Shown: positions 24,903 through 36,871, numbered from the stretch's first letter. The stretch is DNA of 64,000 nucleotides from Agaricus subrufescens (GCA_029945375.1 CM057064.1:2914001-2978000), one strand, 5' to 3'. Program-made: numbers and translations. The notes: generated by a model not told the origin, from the letters alone.

Positions 24903-25247
24903 ATGTTGACGACCGCAACTGAACTGAAGAAGGCACTAAAACGTTGGAGAACTGAGACGTACGAAAACTCACCGTCCAAGAACAGTGAGTTTTTTGGAGA
25001 AAAATTGGTGATGGACGATTTTCTCCTGGATAAGATTGTCGACCTGGCAATCCAAGGGAAGATACCTACCGTATCTGCTCTTGCAGCAAATGTCAAGTAT
25101 GTTTATATCAGACGGTATGGGGAGGAGATCGTTGCGATTGTTCAACGTTACTGCCCGCAAAATGCTGCATCCTCCGTTTCGGTGAGTCATTCCAAGTCCT
25201 GGTCTCTGATGTAGTAATCGAAAGCTGTTCTATAGTCCCTGCCTTGA
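24903..25247 (+). CDS. Small protein of unknown function
   Basis: About 97 residues from ATG 24903 (MLTTATELKKALKRWRTETY). One intron at about 25183-25235 (TCG|GTGAGT ... TATAG|TCC) leads to a stop at 25245-25247. The protein is mostly helical by composition: a charged N-terminal helix, then VMDDFLLDKIVDLAIQGKIP, then a Tyr/Arg-rich helix ending near IVAIVQRYCPQ. There is no signal peptide and no membrane segment. A TATA box upstream and a proper intron support a real gene. I do not recognise the family. The repeated short-helix layout could suit DNA or protein binding, but this is not supported further. Confidence 0.55.
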
Positions 25248-25799
25248 AATGGCGGGGACGATGGAAGCTCCGTGATTGCACGGCCGAAGCCCGATGGAAC
25301 ACTGGTGTGTCATACATGTTTACAATTATGGACACCGCCTCATAATTTTGATTTACAGAATATCCTCTATCTCACGATTACTAGTATATATCTACTTGTG
25401 CTCCTGCCATGGACTTGACTTGTTCCTTCGGAAAACTACTAGAAACAGGTGTCAAGTGTAAAGTTGAGGGCAGCGTCGATCAGAGAGTTGCTTTGATCTT
25501 CATGTTAGGAAATATGTGAGAGTGGGTTTCTGATCGCATGTCCAAGAAAGCTTGTAGATGTTATGACTTTGCAGTTATATCATTTCTCTTTATTCCCCTT
25601 TATTCGCAACGCCCAAACAAGATATGGGTGAATAACGCATCCTGAGGCCTTGACATCTTTCTAATTAATGGCCAGGAACGACGGGAATGTGCGATAAATT
25701 AAAGCCAGTTGTTTCTAAACAGAAGCAAGGTACGGTGTTGTAAAGCAGTTGGACCTGTGTGTAATGCGACAACAGTCTAAGAGTAAATAGCGCATATTA
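25248..25799. other. 3' flanks of two convergent genes
   Basis: Lies between the ends of the small plus-strand gene and the minus-strand ATP synthase gene. No gene was recognised. Confidence 0.4.
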
Positions 25800-26420
25800 T
25801 CAATGCTGGTTTGCAGGTCCAGGGTATCCAATGATGTGCCTCCGACCAACCATCTCTCCAATCTACTCATCGACGAATATAAATCACTATCGAAGATGGA
25901 GAATTCTATACACACCTTAAAGATACCGTAAGCTTGTAAACCATATATCCCGACTTGAGCTACCTGTCCATTCTGGACGAGACCGCGCCAATAAGAGGCG
26001 TTAGTCGCATTCGACCACACCTGACGGTAGACCTCAGCGTATTGAGAGAGAGATGGGGGTGCTAGTGCCTCAGACACGTAGATGCGCTTGACTACTTCGC
26101 GGGCGACAGCAAAGTTGTACACTAGAGGTTCTTTGTAACCTACAGCAAACACGCGTAGTTACCGGTTAGCGAAGTGAGAGGGAAATGAAGATGCAACACG
26201 TACCACCGAGGAGGTTACCGAGTTTTTCACCAGCAGGGCCAAGGAACTGAGCGAACCGTTCCCAAAATTTTAGAGCAGTTTTTTGGGCACCAGCGAGGGC
26301 ATCCTGGGCCTTTTTCTCAGACGAAGTGGAGTTGAAGCGTGCACCGTTTGGTCTTCTGAGTGCAGAACGCGCGGCCGAGCGGCGAAGAGCAGCGGAGGAA
26401 GACGCGAGGGCGACGTTCAT
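25800..26420 (-). CDS. ATP20: Mitochondrial F1Fo-ATP synthase subunit g
   Basis: Small Fo subunit that helps ATP synthase dimers form in the inner mitochondrial membrane. Three exons: 26420-26204, 26139-25916 and 25862-25800, total 504 nt, 167 residues, with introns of 64 and 53 nt. The N-terminus is Ala/Ser/Arg-rich and suits mitochondrial import (MNVALASSSAALRRSAARSA). The family part follows: ALKFWERFAQFLGPAGEKLG, YKEPLVYNFAVAREVVKRIY, then the C-terminal membrane region with GLVQNGQVAQVGIYGLQAYG and FKIGEMVGRRHIIGY. The GxxxG-like and GEMVGRR parts are the most conserved. The stop lies in the third exon, which is short and easily missed. It is single copy in this window and appears intact. 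Confidence 0.9.
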
Positions 26421-26584
26421 GACGGTGGGCGGAGGTGCTCGATGACAGCACTTCCCGATTCATTTTCCGCTCTCGGAAAAACGCGGGCTCGTCTTATCTT
26501 ATCTTATCTACCGCTATATATATACATGCAGGCTTCATCAGAGTCCGTTCTCATTAACGGGCCTACAGTCCAACGCAGTATCAT

Positions 26585-26966
26585 CTATTCCAATAGGTCA
26601 GTTGGCATTCTAGAGGGTCGAACCATTACTGACTGTCCAGGTTTCCGCTGCAGCAAACGGGCGATGCAACACTGGTCCGCTATTGAGCGATGCAGAATAA
26701 ACAAGTGAGGTGCGCAAAACTTACCAGTTATTGGAATTATGTTCGGTGCAGTTCTTGCCCACGACGACCCCATTACGATCGATTGGAAAGCCTAGGTCAT
26801 GAAGGATTTGGAGCGCTTCAGCCTCGTTAGTGGTGGTTGTCCCTTCGCAACAATGGGTTGCTTGGTTGACATTGCAATCACTTCTACTATGCATTTTGGG
26901 GCCAGGCAAGGCCATTATGGCACCAAATGGCGCAAATAAGAAGAGGACAGCGAAGCGGCGATACAT
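26585..26966 (-). CDS. Small secreted Cys-rich protein, hydrophobin-like with too few cysteines
   Basis: Starts at ATG complement 26964-26966 with a signal peptide (MYRRFAVLFLFAPFGAIMA). The mature part has C-x7-CC (CNVNQATHCC), then a long spacer with LQILHDLGFPIDRNGVVVG, then C-x7-CC when an intron is removed (donor GTAAGT after NSNNC at about 26730, acceptor CAG at about 26676). The pair of C-x-CC units resembles class I hydrophobins, which coat hyphal surfaces. The usual fourth and eighth cysteines are not present, leaving six rather than eight. An alternative acceptor (AATAG, 8 nt earlier) gives a shorter end with one Cys fewer. It could be a diverged hydrophobin, a decayed one, or another small secreted protein. 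Confidence 0.45.
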
Positions 26967-27969
26967 TGAAGATGGTCGGGAAGCGCCTACTCAGCCTGGC
27001 CCATTTTATAATCTCTTCTTTTCATGCTGCATTAGTGCATGGTGGATACCATTCTAGCTTATTACTTTGGCAGCTTCTCCCTACGTTCAAAATGAAGGCC
27101 AATGCATTGCAACGAGGTCAAAGCTCTTTTTCGCCTTACTTCTAAACCCCGTTCTATATGATCGATTGGACACGACATCCTAGCGACTAGAAGAACGCGG
27201 TCCAAACGTCGTGATCCATTGACTATACATGGATTCCATACCAAAGGACTGGTCAAGGGCCTAGTGGCTGCAATCAAATTTGCTTCTTGACCAGGGAACC
27301 TCAGGCCCCTTCAAAGTCAACTATTTTCGACTCCACTAGTTTCGCCTAAACACTCATGCATGCGCCACAGTGGCCGAGATTGGAAGTACTGGACCAAACC
27401 CCTCGCCGGAGAAGTTTATTAATTGCCCTATACTGACAGGAAGCCTTATAGTGGAGCTTTTTCCCTTGTTTATTTTCTTTGGTTCGTTCTAATTCCGGTG
27501 ACGTTAAGAGGTTAGAGTCATGCGACTGCCACCGCTTATCTAGTGACAGTTCATAGCGGAAGCAACCATCATGACGTGATTCAAAGCCGTTGTTAGCTCG
27601 CCGTGAAGGCTAGTGCGACGGCTACTGTGATCTCGACCTCTTCGACCCACTGGCCGCGTATGCGCTAATCAGGGTATAAACACAGCCTGCCATACTCAAG
27701 AGATTCATGGTTCATACTCCTTGCTTTTGAGTACCACCACTTGCCACTGACCAACCTTCGGCTTTATTTCCAATCCGCATGACGTGTTGACATACATCTG
27801 TACCGGATGTCTGCCGCATGTAGAATAGAAAACTCGCACGTGTGCTTCTAAAAGCTGAACATGTGAACCGTGTTAACATTGGGTGGCATAAATAGTAGCT
27901 ACTGGATACTTACGCAACATCATTCCTTGTTGCATGTCCTGCTTCATCTGTTCACACTTATAATTTACC
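26967..27969. other. Divergent intergenic region
   Basis: Upstream of both the hydrophobin-like gene (minus) and MCT permease A (plus). No gene was recognised. A CATAAATAG element near 27888 may serve the permease. Confidence 0.4.
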
Positions 27970-30236
27970 ATGCGCGTCGTATCTAAACCGACGGCCGAAA
28001 AGAACATACAAAATGAAATCCAGAGAGGCTCTGATGGTGTCAGCGGCGACAATGAAGATGGGGTAACCGCTTTAGCTGGCTCTTTGCCAGATATAGATGG
28101 TCAACTGGATGGTTGGATGACTGTAGCAGGCTCGTAAGATAACGACACCCTGTCAAAGTTCTCGTACTTGGGGCTCATTCTTTATCCTTAGATGGTTAAT
28201 GTTTTTCAGCACACTAGGGTTCGTTGCTTTCTTCTCTTTGCACGTGTAGTACCTGACAAATTATCACAGTTATGCATATTCTTTCGGGGTGTACGAAGGT
28301 AGAAGGTCCATTTATTGAACAATAACGTAAAAAGACTTAGCATGAAGGAAGATTATTATACGCGCATATTTCTCCGCGGTCAAAGTCCCAGTAATGTGGC
28401 GTAAGTTTTGTGGTGCTTAATGTAACCTAACGCGTCAATTTATTAATGGTCTACGTAACTGATAGATGGATGGGGAGCCTTCAACTCGCGCTACCGTTTG
28501 GTATTGGCCCATTGGCTGGAAAACTATTTGATGCTGGCTATGGTCGACTAGCGATTGCGTCTGGTTCGGTACTATATATTTTCTCGTAAGTCTTCCTTGT
28601 CAATATCCCCCCAAAGTGGTGTTCTCATGTACACTCATAGTCTATTCATGCTCTCGCTTGCCCGAGAAGGACAATTTTATCAGGTTCAGTGTCACTCTGT
28701 CTGAATTCATGTCTTTCGTACCTATATTCTGTCTTGAAGGTTTTTCTCAGCCAGGGCCTCGGGATGGGACTGGGTGCTGGTCTTATTTTTACACCTACCG
28801 CAGCTATTGTTGGCCTACATTTCAAACGAAGAAGAAGTTTGGCTCTAGGAACCGCAATGACCGGGATTTCTCTAGGCGCCGTTGCATTTCCCATCCGTTC
28901 GTCAAAAATTCCCTTCCTCAGATTAGTCAAGAACGCTGACTGACACGATAATATCTATGGTGAATCTTCATCAGTGATCAAGTAAGGAAATCAATCTCAC
29001 CATATTTGACTTGCCTCATGGTTGGCATATTTTCAGCCAACTCATTCCAAAAATCGGATTTGCCGATGCAGTGAGAATATCGGGATATATTATTCTTGGC
29101 TGTCTGGTTATAGGCAACTTGTTGGTGAGATTGCCACCGAGGTCTCCGAAATCAGGCGAATCGGTTAATATCTCGTCGTTCTTTCGTGACTCTGTCTATT
29201 TGTGGTATCTGTTCATGTCAGTGTGTTATGCGCCAGATCTATTCAAGTTTGAACTATTGCTCACATATTACATTAAACAGGGCTGTGATAACACTTTTAA
29301 GCATATACTTTCCAAGTCAGATATTTTTCTTTGTATTTGAATCTTGCGCCTTACGATTTTCCAGCGGTTTATCTGCAGTTATATGCCGTGGAACATAATA
29401 TCGATAACACACTGGCATTCTACTCCGTAAGTAGTGCTCACGCGGTGTTGATCATCTGTCTAAACGATGGCACAATCCTATCCATCTGTCATCCACACAT
29501 CTGTCAACTTAAGAGATGCTAATTTATAATTATCTTTCTAGCTCGCCATACTCAATGGGGTTGGTACAATTGGACGTATAGGTGGTTCGTTCCTAGCCGA
29601 TAGGTATGGAGTCTGGAATATGATTATACCGACGAGCATGGGCTCCGCGGTGTCCATTTGGGTTATACTTGCCATGTACGTCAAGCATCTGAAGATTTTT
29701 GTAGTACACATGTCTATTTTCGTTTCGTTGCGCTCACCAAGTCATCTTCTCGCAGTCGCAATTCAGCAAGTCTCATTGTCATCAGTTGTCTTTATGGAGT
29801 TTTCTCTGGAGCCTGTAGGTCATAATTGATTTTAACGGATTCAAGTGCTTACTATGTTCTTTACAGGGTTAGTAATTGGTGTATCAGGACTCGTATCATT
29901 GGCCAAATCACCTAATGAAATAGGGTGAGTAATATTATCTTTTCCAGTTTGAGCCCTTAATCTATTATCCCAAGAGCACGCATGGGAATCGCCAACGCGA
30001 TTATGAGTGTCGGGTCCCTCGTATCAGGGCCTATACAAGGTGCCTTATTGTCATCTGAATTTCTATGGGTGAGACCGGTTGCTTTTACTGGGGTGAGTAA
30101 GATAGATTCTTTTGTAAGTAATTGAACTAACACAGTCGTCTGGTTACACACGAAGACGTTGATGATAGTGTCGACAGCCGTATGTGTTATTATTCGTATG
30201 CTCGTTGCCAGGCGAAAGGAATCGTTCTGGGTATGA
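27970..30236 (+). CDS. MFS monocarboxylate-type (MCT/MCH) permease, copy A
   Basis: Start at ATG 27970 (MRVVSKPTAEKN), a hydrophilic N-terminus ending in DGQLDGWMTVAGS, which is typical of fungal MCT proteins (D-G-W before helix 1). Spliced exons give YAYSFGVYEDYYTRIFL, MGSLQLALPFGIGPLAGKLF, EGQFYQV then FLSQGLGMGLGAG, HFKRRRSLALGTAMTG, LIPKIGFADAVRISGYI, LQLYAVEHNIDNTLAFYS, LAILNGVGTIGRIGGSFLAD, GPIQGALLS and a short tail ending ESFWV. Around twelve introns of 40-70 nt interrupt it, and with GTCAAA and GTCAGA donors the frames close. Family members move monocarboxylates, riboflavin or related small acids, and the substrate cannot be read. Copy B lies at 39739-41930 in the opposite orientation with the same intron layout where compared. 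A dienelactone hydrolase follows 570 nt downstream. Confidence 0.85.
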
Positions 30237-30762
30237 TGTCCAGGGCTCCTGTATTGCATTTAGATTGTCGGAAAGTTGCGTGGTTACATGACGGCGTAAA
30301 TTATCGTACATATATCTGGTTTTGCGTTCAACCTTATGTTTTGAGCCATGGAACATTTGTTCACCACCTGATTAATCATCATGTTCGTTCTGGTAGCATC
30401 TTACTCGCATTTATTTTACTCAGGTTACGATGCGGTGAGACGGACGTTATAGGCTTAGTGTGAGGTTACTAATGCATTTTTCTTCCATAGTGCCTTCCAT
30501 ATATCTTGCGTCTTCGATACGAGAGACAGTGGGAAAGGAAGAGTGGACACTTGAATTTGGGATACGCGATATAATACAAAAGCTTACTGCTGGAATAAAT
30601 AGTTGTTGTGCCAATATGTATGAAGCGGCAAGTTCATGAATCAAAAGAAGCATGCAATCTTTGAGTGGATATTGTCAGCTCGATGCCACATCAAATCTCG
30701 GCTGAAGTCTGGGCATGACTATCAATGAATGACAAGCTTCAAACTTGATTACAACAGAATAC

Positions 30763-30770
30763 TATAAAAG
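30763..30770 (+). promoter_or_regulatory. TATA box of the dienelactone hydrolase gene
   Basis: TATAAAAG lies 45 nt before the ATG at 30808. Confidence 0.65.
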
Positions 30771-30807
30771 CTACGTAATGCGCCCAGCTCTCAACTACAT
30801 CTCGAAA

Positions 30808-31990
30808 ATGAGTTTTTGCAAGGATTGTTTCAGTGGTGAGATTTTGTTCTGTATCTAGTCAGGTATGGGGATTTATTGATAATGAATAATTTACTGTAGG
30901 TGTCAGACATGAAGGAACTGCTGAAGGTATGTACTATTCTCGCTCATTGAAATTCTCGCTCATTGAAATCCGGTACTCTTTTTTTCTGTAGGCCAGGTGA
31001 CGACCGTCAATGGCGTCAGGGCATACATTGCTAAGCCTTCCGTCGACTATCCAAAGGATAAAGCTATCCTCTTCCTCTCAGACGTCTTCGGCCTGGATTT
31101 GATTAACAACAAAGTATAGTATAAGTTTACACAACCAATCTCACATAACATCACTGAAATACCGTCACTGACCAGCTTCTCGCTGATGACTTTGCCCGAA
31201 ACGGCTTCTATGTGAGTACACACTAAATTATCTACGTTGATGGTTTGGGGGCCGATTACTTGTACATCAGACTATCATACCTGATTTCCTGAATTGAGAT
31301 CCAGTCTCTGATGAGATGTTGGACCAAAATGGGGTACGACTCAAATATAGGCACCCTGAGGGTTGCTAACTTTCTTGGGCTTAGAAATTTGATATACCTA
31401 AGTGGCTCGTTAATCATACCGCCGAGCACACACGCCCCCCTGTGAACGGGGTCATTGCATGGTTTAAGGAGCAAGGGGTCAAAGAGATTGGTGCAGTTGG
31501 GTTTTGCTTTGGAGGCAAGTTTTCGGCTGCTTATGCCGAAGTTCGAATGATAAATTGACTTTCTTTCTTCCCTCACCTAGCTCGTTACTTCTTCGATATA
31601 GCATTCGAGGGTGTCACCAAAGTTTCTGTCGTTTCTCATCCTTCCTTGATCAAAGTTCCAGAGGACCCCGAGGTAAATGTCTATTTCAGTAACCATTTCA
31701 TGGGTTCGAGAGTTAAAGGAAAATCAAAAACACAGCGATACCGTAAAGAAGCCAAAGCTCCTCTACTTATCAACAGCTGTACTTTTGATGAACAGTTCCA
31801 TCATAAGGCTCAAGAAGAGGCCGATAAGATCCTCGGCGAAGGCAAATATGAACCAGGGTATAAGAGAGAATACTTTGAAGGATGCACACATGGATTCACT
31901 GTCCGTGGAGACTTGAGCGATCCGAAGGTTAAAGCAGGTAAAGAAGGGTCTTTCAAAGCTACTGTAGAGTGGTTCTCCAGGTATCTCTGA
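30808..31990 (+). CDS. Dienelactone hydrolase family protein
   Basis: Alpha/beta hydrolase that in the best known members opens dienelactones in chlorocatechol breakdown. Fungal members are broader and often unassigned. Starts at ATG 30808 (MSFCKDCFSG), continues across short introns to HEGTAEGQVTTVNGVRAYIA, FLSDVFGLDLINNK, LLADDFARNGFY, IPDF, and AVGFCFGARYFF with the nucleophile Cys in G-x-C-x-G. The acid is in SCTFDEQFH and the His in GCTHGFTVRG near the end. An intron at about 31673-31728 must be removed between PEDPE and RYRKEAKAPLLI. About 250 residues, the normal length. It lies 3' of MCT permease A on the same strand. A deleted copy remains at 43880-44181 (minus). It appears intact. 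Confidence 0.88.
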
Positions 31991-33333
31991 AGGACAACAA
32001 GTACTTATGCAGTACGCCTACGAAGATAAAAATCTATTTCGTTTTAGCTTAGCACATGAAAGGTTAAGTTCACTACACTCGTAAAGGATACTTCTGGTAA
32101 GGGTCACCTAGATTTTACCAGCGTTGCCAATTTAGATACTCGTATCTCATTGAACGGGTTGCTACATTTTGCCAAGGGATTTTCATCTCGAAAGACGCTA
32201 GCTTGAGTCTCGTAAAGCTTCTTGTATTCACCGTCTTCACCACTGGCCGTGTATTGGCAGTTGAACCATATTGCCCTTTCACGCACTAAGAAGGAAAATA
32301 AAAGCCTGAGGCATCAGTTAATTGTAGGTGACTCGGCAACGATCTGGATACTCACACAAGAAGATCTGCTTAATTTGGAAGCTTTCCGAGTTGCTGTGTG
32401 ACGAGGATAACAATCATTTGCTTCTCTCCAATGTTCACCCCGATAGGCCCTCTCAATGCCTCCGAAGCCGTTTTGAGAGGATGTGATTTATGTTGTTATT
32501 CGACATTGGACTCGTGCAAGTCGAGCCAGGAATCAAGGCCAATATTAGCTTCGTCCTTCGTACGCCCTAAAACCTCTTTTGCACCAGATTGTTATACCGC
32601 AGCATTTCTATCCTCTTCATCAGACACCAACACCAGAGAGATGCCGTTGTGCACAACGAACTCACCTGTCTCAGATGTAATCCTTCCGAGATGGGACGAA
32701 AATGAAAGGTCGTATGGCAGATATTACAGTGAATAAATACCTTCCACTGCCACGACAAGTGGGGTGAATCATGAGAGTGAAACAGCTAAAGGCGGTCCAT
32801 ACCAAAGCAAAAAAATCTGAACAGTCCCTTGAAAGAGCTCCATGCTTGGTCCGCGGTCACTCTGATTTGCGCCGCAAGGTCTATGGATGATAAGGCTGCA
32901 ATTTGAACAGTAAGTCCTATCAATCAGTTTTGATGCGCAAGTTGAGTACAAGTTGAGTACTTGCCGGACCACACTTCTCAAGGATGACTTTCCGACTCTC
33001 TTTCGTTGCTTGCAGCGTGGGCACGGTTAGATAGTCGGCCGTTGCCATTCCTCAGGCGAGAGGTAAGCTCGATGACACGACTTGTGGGTCATGGTTTTGA
33101 CATGGTCAGAAGTCAGTCGAACCCGACATGGCCAGGCCAAGACATCGGGCTCTCGAAGGGCGATAGTACACAGTGATGATGCGTCAAATTGTAAAAGATA
33201 AGATCAAGCACTCTGTGGCCATGGATCACGAAGTACCTCCTGACCGCTGAGAGAGGTAGCAAGTCAAAACAAAAACAAAACAAAAATAGAAATGTATACC
33301 CCTTTATCATGTGACGTGACTCTACACTAAACA
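31991..33333. other. Region with unrecognised minus-strand open frames
   Basis: Minus-strand frames at about 32104-32286 and 32370-32760 carry protein-like stretches (GRITSETGEFVVHNGISLVL, LRGPIGVNIGEKQMIVILVT) separated by stops and possible short introns. I could not assemble a full gene or name a family. It may be an unknown gene or a decayed one. The rest up to 33333 shows nothing. Confidence 0.3.
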
Positions 33334-34558
33334 ATGAACGCTCTGCGATACAGCAGTTTGCAAGCTGTAACTAATGCTGCCCGTAGGCGGCCACGGGGGT
33401 CCAGGAGCGTCTCGGATCTCCCTCAGCTACCCTCAGCACCCACTGTTGCCTCTATCGTACTTGGATTACCGCTCGCACTGTGGACATACAAGGTTTTGCA
33501 AAAGTTCTTCATCCTCTCTATAAGCTCATTGGTAAACTAGTGTCTCATGATGGTACTCTTCCAGCGCAGTATTATTTACATGGGTACAATACATTTTCTA
33601 ATCTATTGTTCATCACCCAACTTGCTACAGGTTATGCTCCGCTTGGTGCCCGTCAATACGGTCTAAAAGAATTACCTCCAAGCGCTCTAGATCGCATTCG
33701 GTGCAAGGAAGAGAATGTACATGGATCCACTGGCGCAAATCTCTATGGATTACTAGTGCACTCGAGCAAATTTAATGAAGAGGATCTAGACATTGTTTTC
33801 GTCTATTTGCAAGGTAAATTTCCCGCTTATTACATCATTACGTTCGAGAGTCTTGATTGAGTCTCCTAGGAAATGCAGGGAGCCCTGTTCACCGCGTTCC
33901 AATGTTCAACCACTTCAGTAAATCATTATCACCACCTAACTCACCTAAGATCGGGATCTTCGCAATTGCACCACGGTCTTATTGGAAATCGACCCCTCGA
34001 AGGCCAACTGAAAAAGGGATTATCCAAGATTATACCGATACTCTATTTCACGTTCTCAAGAGATTTCCCAATGCTCGCATAGTCCTGTATGGCCATTCAC
34101 TTGGAGGAGCTGCTGCCATATGCACACTCTCCCAGCTCGAAACATCACGTGCAGATGATCCACATTTTAACCCTGACTTCGATCGTATTCGAGGGCTGGT
34201 TCTAGAAAATCCCTTTGAATCAATACCGGCAATGGTCCGTGCATTGTATCCCCAGAAATGGCTGCCCTATCATCATCTCGCCCCCCTGGCGTTCGATAAG
34301 TGGAACGCTCTAGCGGCGCTACATTCCCATCATAATCGCACCACAATCTTAGGGAGGCTTTCTCGTGGAATGCTCCTGCTGCTCAGCGAATACGATGAGA
34401 TAGTCCCTATATCAATGGGGGAAGCAATATTCGCAGCAGTGAATCAAGGCCAGATCAACAACACTCGGAAGGTTATTATTCCTAGGGCACTCCATGAGAA
34501 TGCTTGGACGAAACCGGTGTGGGCGACTGAGATGCAAAAATACCTGGCCTATCTCTGA
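33334..34558 (+). CDS. Alpha/beta hydrolase, Bem46/ABHD13-like
   Basis: Membrane-anchored serine hydrolase family of unclear substrate, linked in yeasts and filamentous fungi to cell polarity. Start at ATG 33334. A hydrophobic anchor (TVASIVLGLPLALWTYK) is spliced at about 33493-33538 to CLMMVLFQRSIIYMG, then at about 33581-33631 to YAPLGARQYGLKELP. The catalytic part holds VYLQGNAGSP across a third intron at about 33813-33869, RIVLYGHSLGGAAAICTLSQ with the nucleophile Ser in G-H-S-L-G, LVLENPFESIPAMV, LLSEYDEIVPISMG with the acid, and a His in PRALHENAW near the end. Length is about 350 residues, as in the family. It lies in the 28-42 kb metabolic block, but the family is widely conserved, so the link may be chance. 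Confidence 0.87.
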
Positions 34559-34924
34559 TTTTTCATCTATTTCTGGCTCACATATGTAGTAAGTATAGAT
34601 TTTCAGGTTGCTGACAATCCCTGCGACTAACGCCATTGTCAGATGTCAGTTGCCTGGGACTTGATCGTTCCTTCATTCAATTTTGAATAGGTCCAATATG
34701 CTACAAGCTCCAACGGACTCACTGTCAATCAGTCTCAATTGTATTCCATTTTGATCACCGCTGAGGCCCTCGCTGGTACCTTAGTCGCCGCTTGCTCGTC
34801 ATACATTCTCAATTGAAGGGTTGAATTGTAAGAGAAAACTTTAAATCTACGTTTCTCGTTTCTTACATATTGGGACCGCATGATCAGCTATCTTGACAAC
34901 CTTAAATTTAATATAACCAGGCGA

Positions 34925-34932
34925 TATAAAAG
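34925..34932 (+). promoter_or_regulatory. TATA box of the quinoprotein gene
   Basis: TATAAAAG lies 51 nt before the ATG at 34976. Confidence 0.65.
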
Positions 34933-34975
34933 AAGTAACTCTCTATCGGTGAACTATCATTCACCGGCCCCCAAA

Positions 34976-36571
34976 ATGAGGCTTACAGCACTCTTCCTTC
35001 TCAGTCTTCCTCAGTTTATTCTGGGCCAAATCCAAACTACTGGAGCCAATTTTCTATCACCAGTAAAGGTTGCGCCTGGCCTTGCTGCTTCAGTGGTTTT
35101 CTCCAATCTTACCGGTCCGCGTGGTATTGTTGCCGACTCGCGAAGCAACTTGCTCGTAGTTGAACGTGGGCTTGGAGTGTCCCTCTTCACGAAAGCCCTT
35201 ATTCCAGCCGCCGGATGGAACCGTACACTTATCATCAAAAATGACCAGTTGACTCATGGTATCCAGGTTGATGGGAATAGGCTTTATGTTAGCACTGCTT
35301 CTGAAGTGTTGACCTACTCATATGATCCTGCAACTGCAATTGCTTCGAGCTTAGGGAGCGTTTTGATCACTGGCTTACTCCCTGATGGAGGTTAGCGTTC
35401 AGATATTCTGACCTACTTACAAGTCTCATCATTCTATTTTCGCAGAATTGACTACCCATACTCTCCAGTTGGTACGCAGTTCTGGGTCGGTAACTGGTAT
35501 TCTTGTTGGTTCTGGTCCCAAAACCAATATCGACCTCACGGCTCGCAATCCCGCTTCCGGTAGATCCCAAGTTCGTTTCTTTTCCTTCCTCACCGCACAA
35601 CCTTTGCCTATCATGTGGGAAAATGGATTTGTTGTTGCATATGGAATCCGTAACCCTGCGGGTCTTACATTTGTCCCCTCCATTCTCGCTAGTCCCCTTG
35701 CTTCTCAGACTCTCCTTGTTCTCGAAAATGGCGCTTCGATTGAGAACGTGACTGGATTTACGGCAGCGTTTGCAAATGATAATCCAGCCGATGAAATTGA
35801 GAGCCTTACAATGCTCCCTAGCGTCAATAATACCACTGGTCCTTTCTTCGGTTTTCCAGATTGCACCACTCTGTGGAATGGCTCGGCTGATCCAGCTGGT
35901 GTGCCGCAATACAAAGATGTTCCTCGCGGTACACAATTCAGCCTGAAACTCCCTGATATTTCTGGGACCACTCCTCGCCTCGATCCTTGGTGTCAAGATA
36001 CAAGCAACAATCGTCCTCCTGCGTTCAGTTTCCAGGTAAGATCTACCCATATCTGAAATCGGATAAGTGACTGATTTCTGTTTTACATAGGCTCATTCCG
36101 CTCCTCTCGATATTGAGAGATACGAAGTTGCCAGTGAAACAACTCCCGTGGCTGGTGGGCTACCAGCGGGTTGGACTGGGGACGTGTTTGTCTCCTTCCA
36201 CGGTTCCACTGGCCGGGTTCCCCCTACAGGTTACGGTGTAGTCCAGTACGTATTCAACTCTTTACGATTCCAAGTATGGAGTTAATTTGTTGAGTAATTC
36301 ATTTTCAGTGTGCCATATCCATTCAACACATCTCTCTCTACTTCCGACTTGGGCTACAACTTCATTGTACAAGCCGCTGACCTCAACTCTTGTCCTGGAA
36401 AGTGCATTCGCCCGGTCGGTTTGGCCTTTGGGCAGGACAATCGACTCTACGTGACCAGTGATAGTACAGGAGAGGTAAGTACAATTTCCTAGTATTCGTG
36501 CATCTGGCACAACACTGAGGCCACAATGACAGCTGTTTGTGATCCAAAGCCTACTTACCAGCAGCGGGTAG
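34976..36571 (+). CDS. Secreted PQQ-type (quinoprotein) sugar/sorbosone dehydrogenase-like, AA12-like
   Basis: Signal peptide MRLTALFLLSLPQFILG, then a six-bladed beta-propeller of the soluble glucose/sorbosone dehydrogenase type, which oxidises sugars outside the cell with PQQ and passes electrons to partners such as lytic polysaccharide monooxygenases. Visible segments are GPRGIVADSRSNLLVVERGL, THGIQVDGNRLYVST, GSVTGILVGSGPKTNIDL, YGIRNPAGL, NPADEIESLTML, FFGFPDCTTLWN, VFVSFHGSTGRVPPTGYGV, and CIRPVGLAFGQDNRLYVTSD near the end. Five exons with introns at about 35391-35444, 36035-36089, 36246-36308 and 36475-36532 lead to a stop at 36569-36571. There is no cytochrome domain and no cellulose-binding module, unlike the founding mushroom enzyme. 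About 440 residues. Several N-glycosylation sites. PQQ use is inferred from the family. Confidence 0.83.
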
Positions 36572-36871
36572 GGTGGAAATATCGTTAGTCTACTGTAAAT
36601 GACCTATGTTCTCATTGTTATGAAATTGTTGAATTTGTCTTATATCTGGATTGCGAACGTGCTGCCCTCTACGCTTTCCGACCCCCAATTGAACCCCAGG
36701 TCACACTGAATAAAGAAGATAAGCAACAATAATTTTATCTCGTACATCCCTAAACGTTTAAGTGAAGGTGGTCACACTTCATTAATTTCCTCCGGACATT
36801 AGACAAGACTATAATTTCACTATTTGTCTGACACATAACAATTCTCAACAGTAATACAAATATCCGTTACT
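36572..36871. other. Convergent 3' flanks
   Basis: Separates the ends of the quinoprotein gene (plus) and the oxidoreductase gene (minus). No gene is seen. Confidence 0.4.

Noticed and set aside
32398..32736. 112-codon plus-strand open frame
   Set aside because: Ser/Cys/Thr-rich composition without motif; the minus strand has more protein-like segments there.
35367..36050. 227-codon minus-strand open frame
   Set aside because: It is antisense to the quinoprotein exon, which has clear family motifs and a signal peptide on plus.
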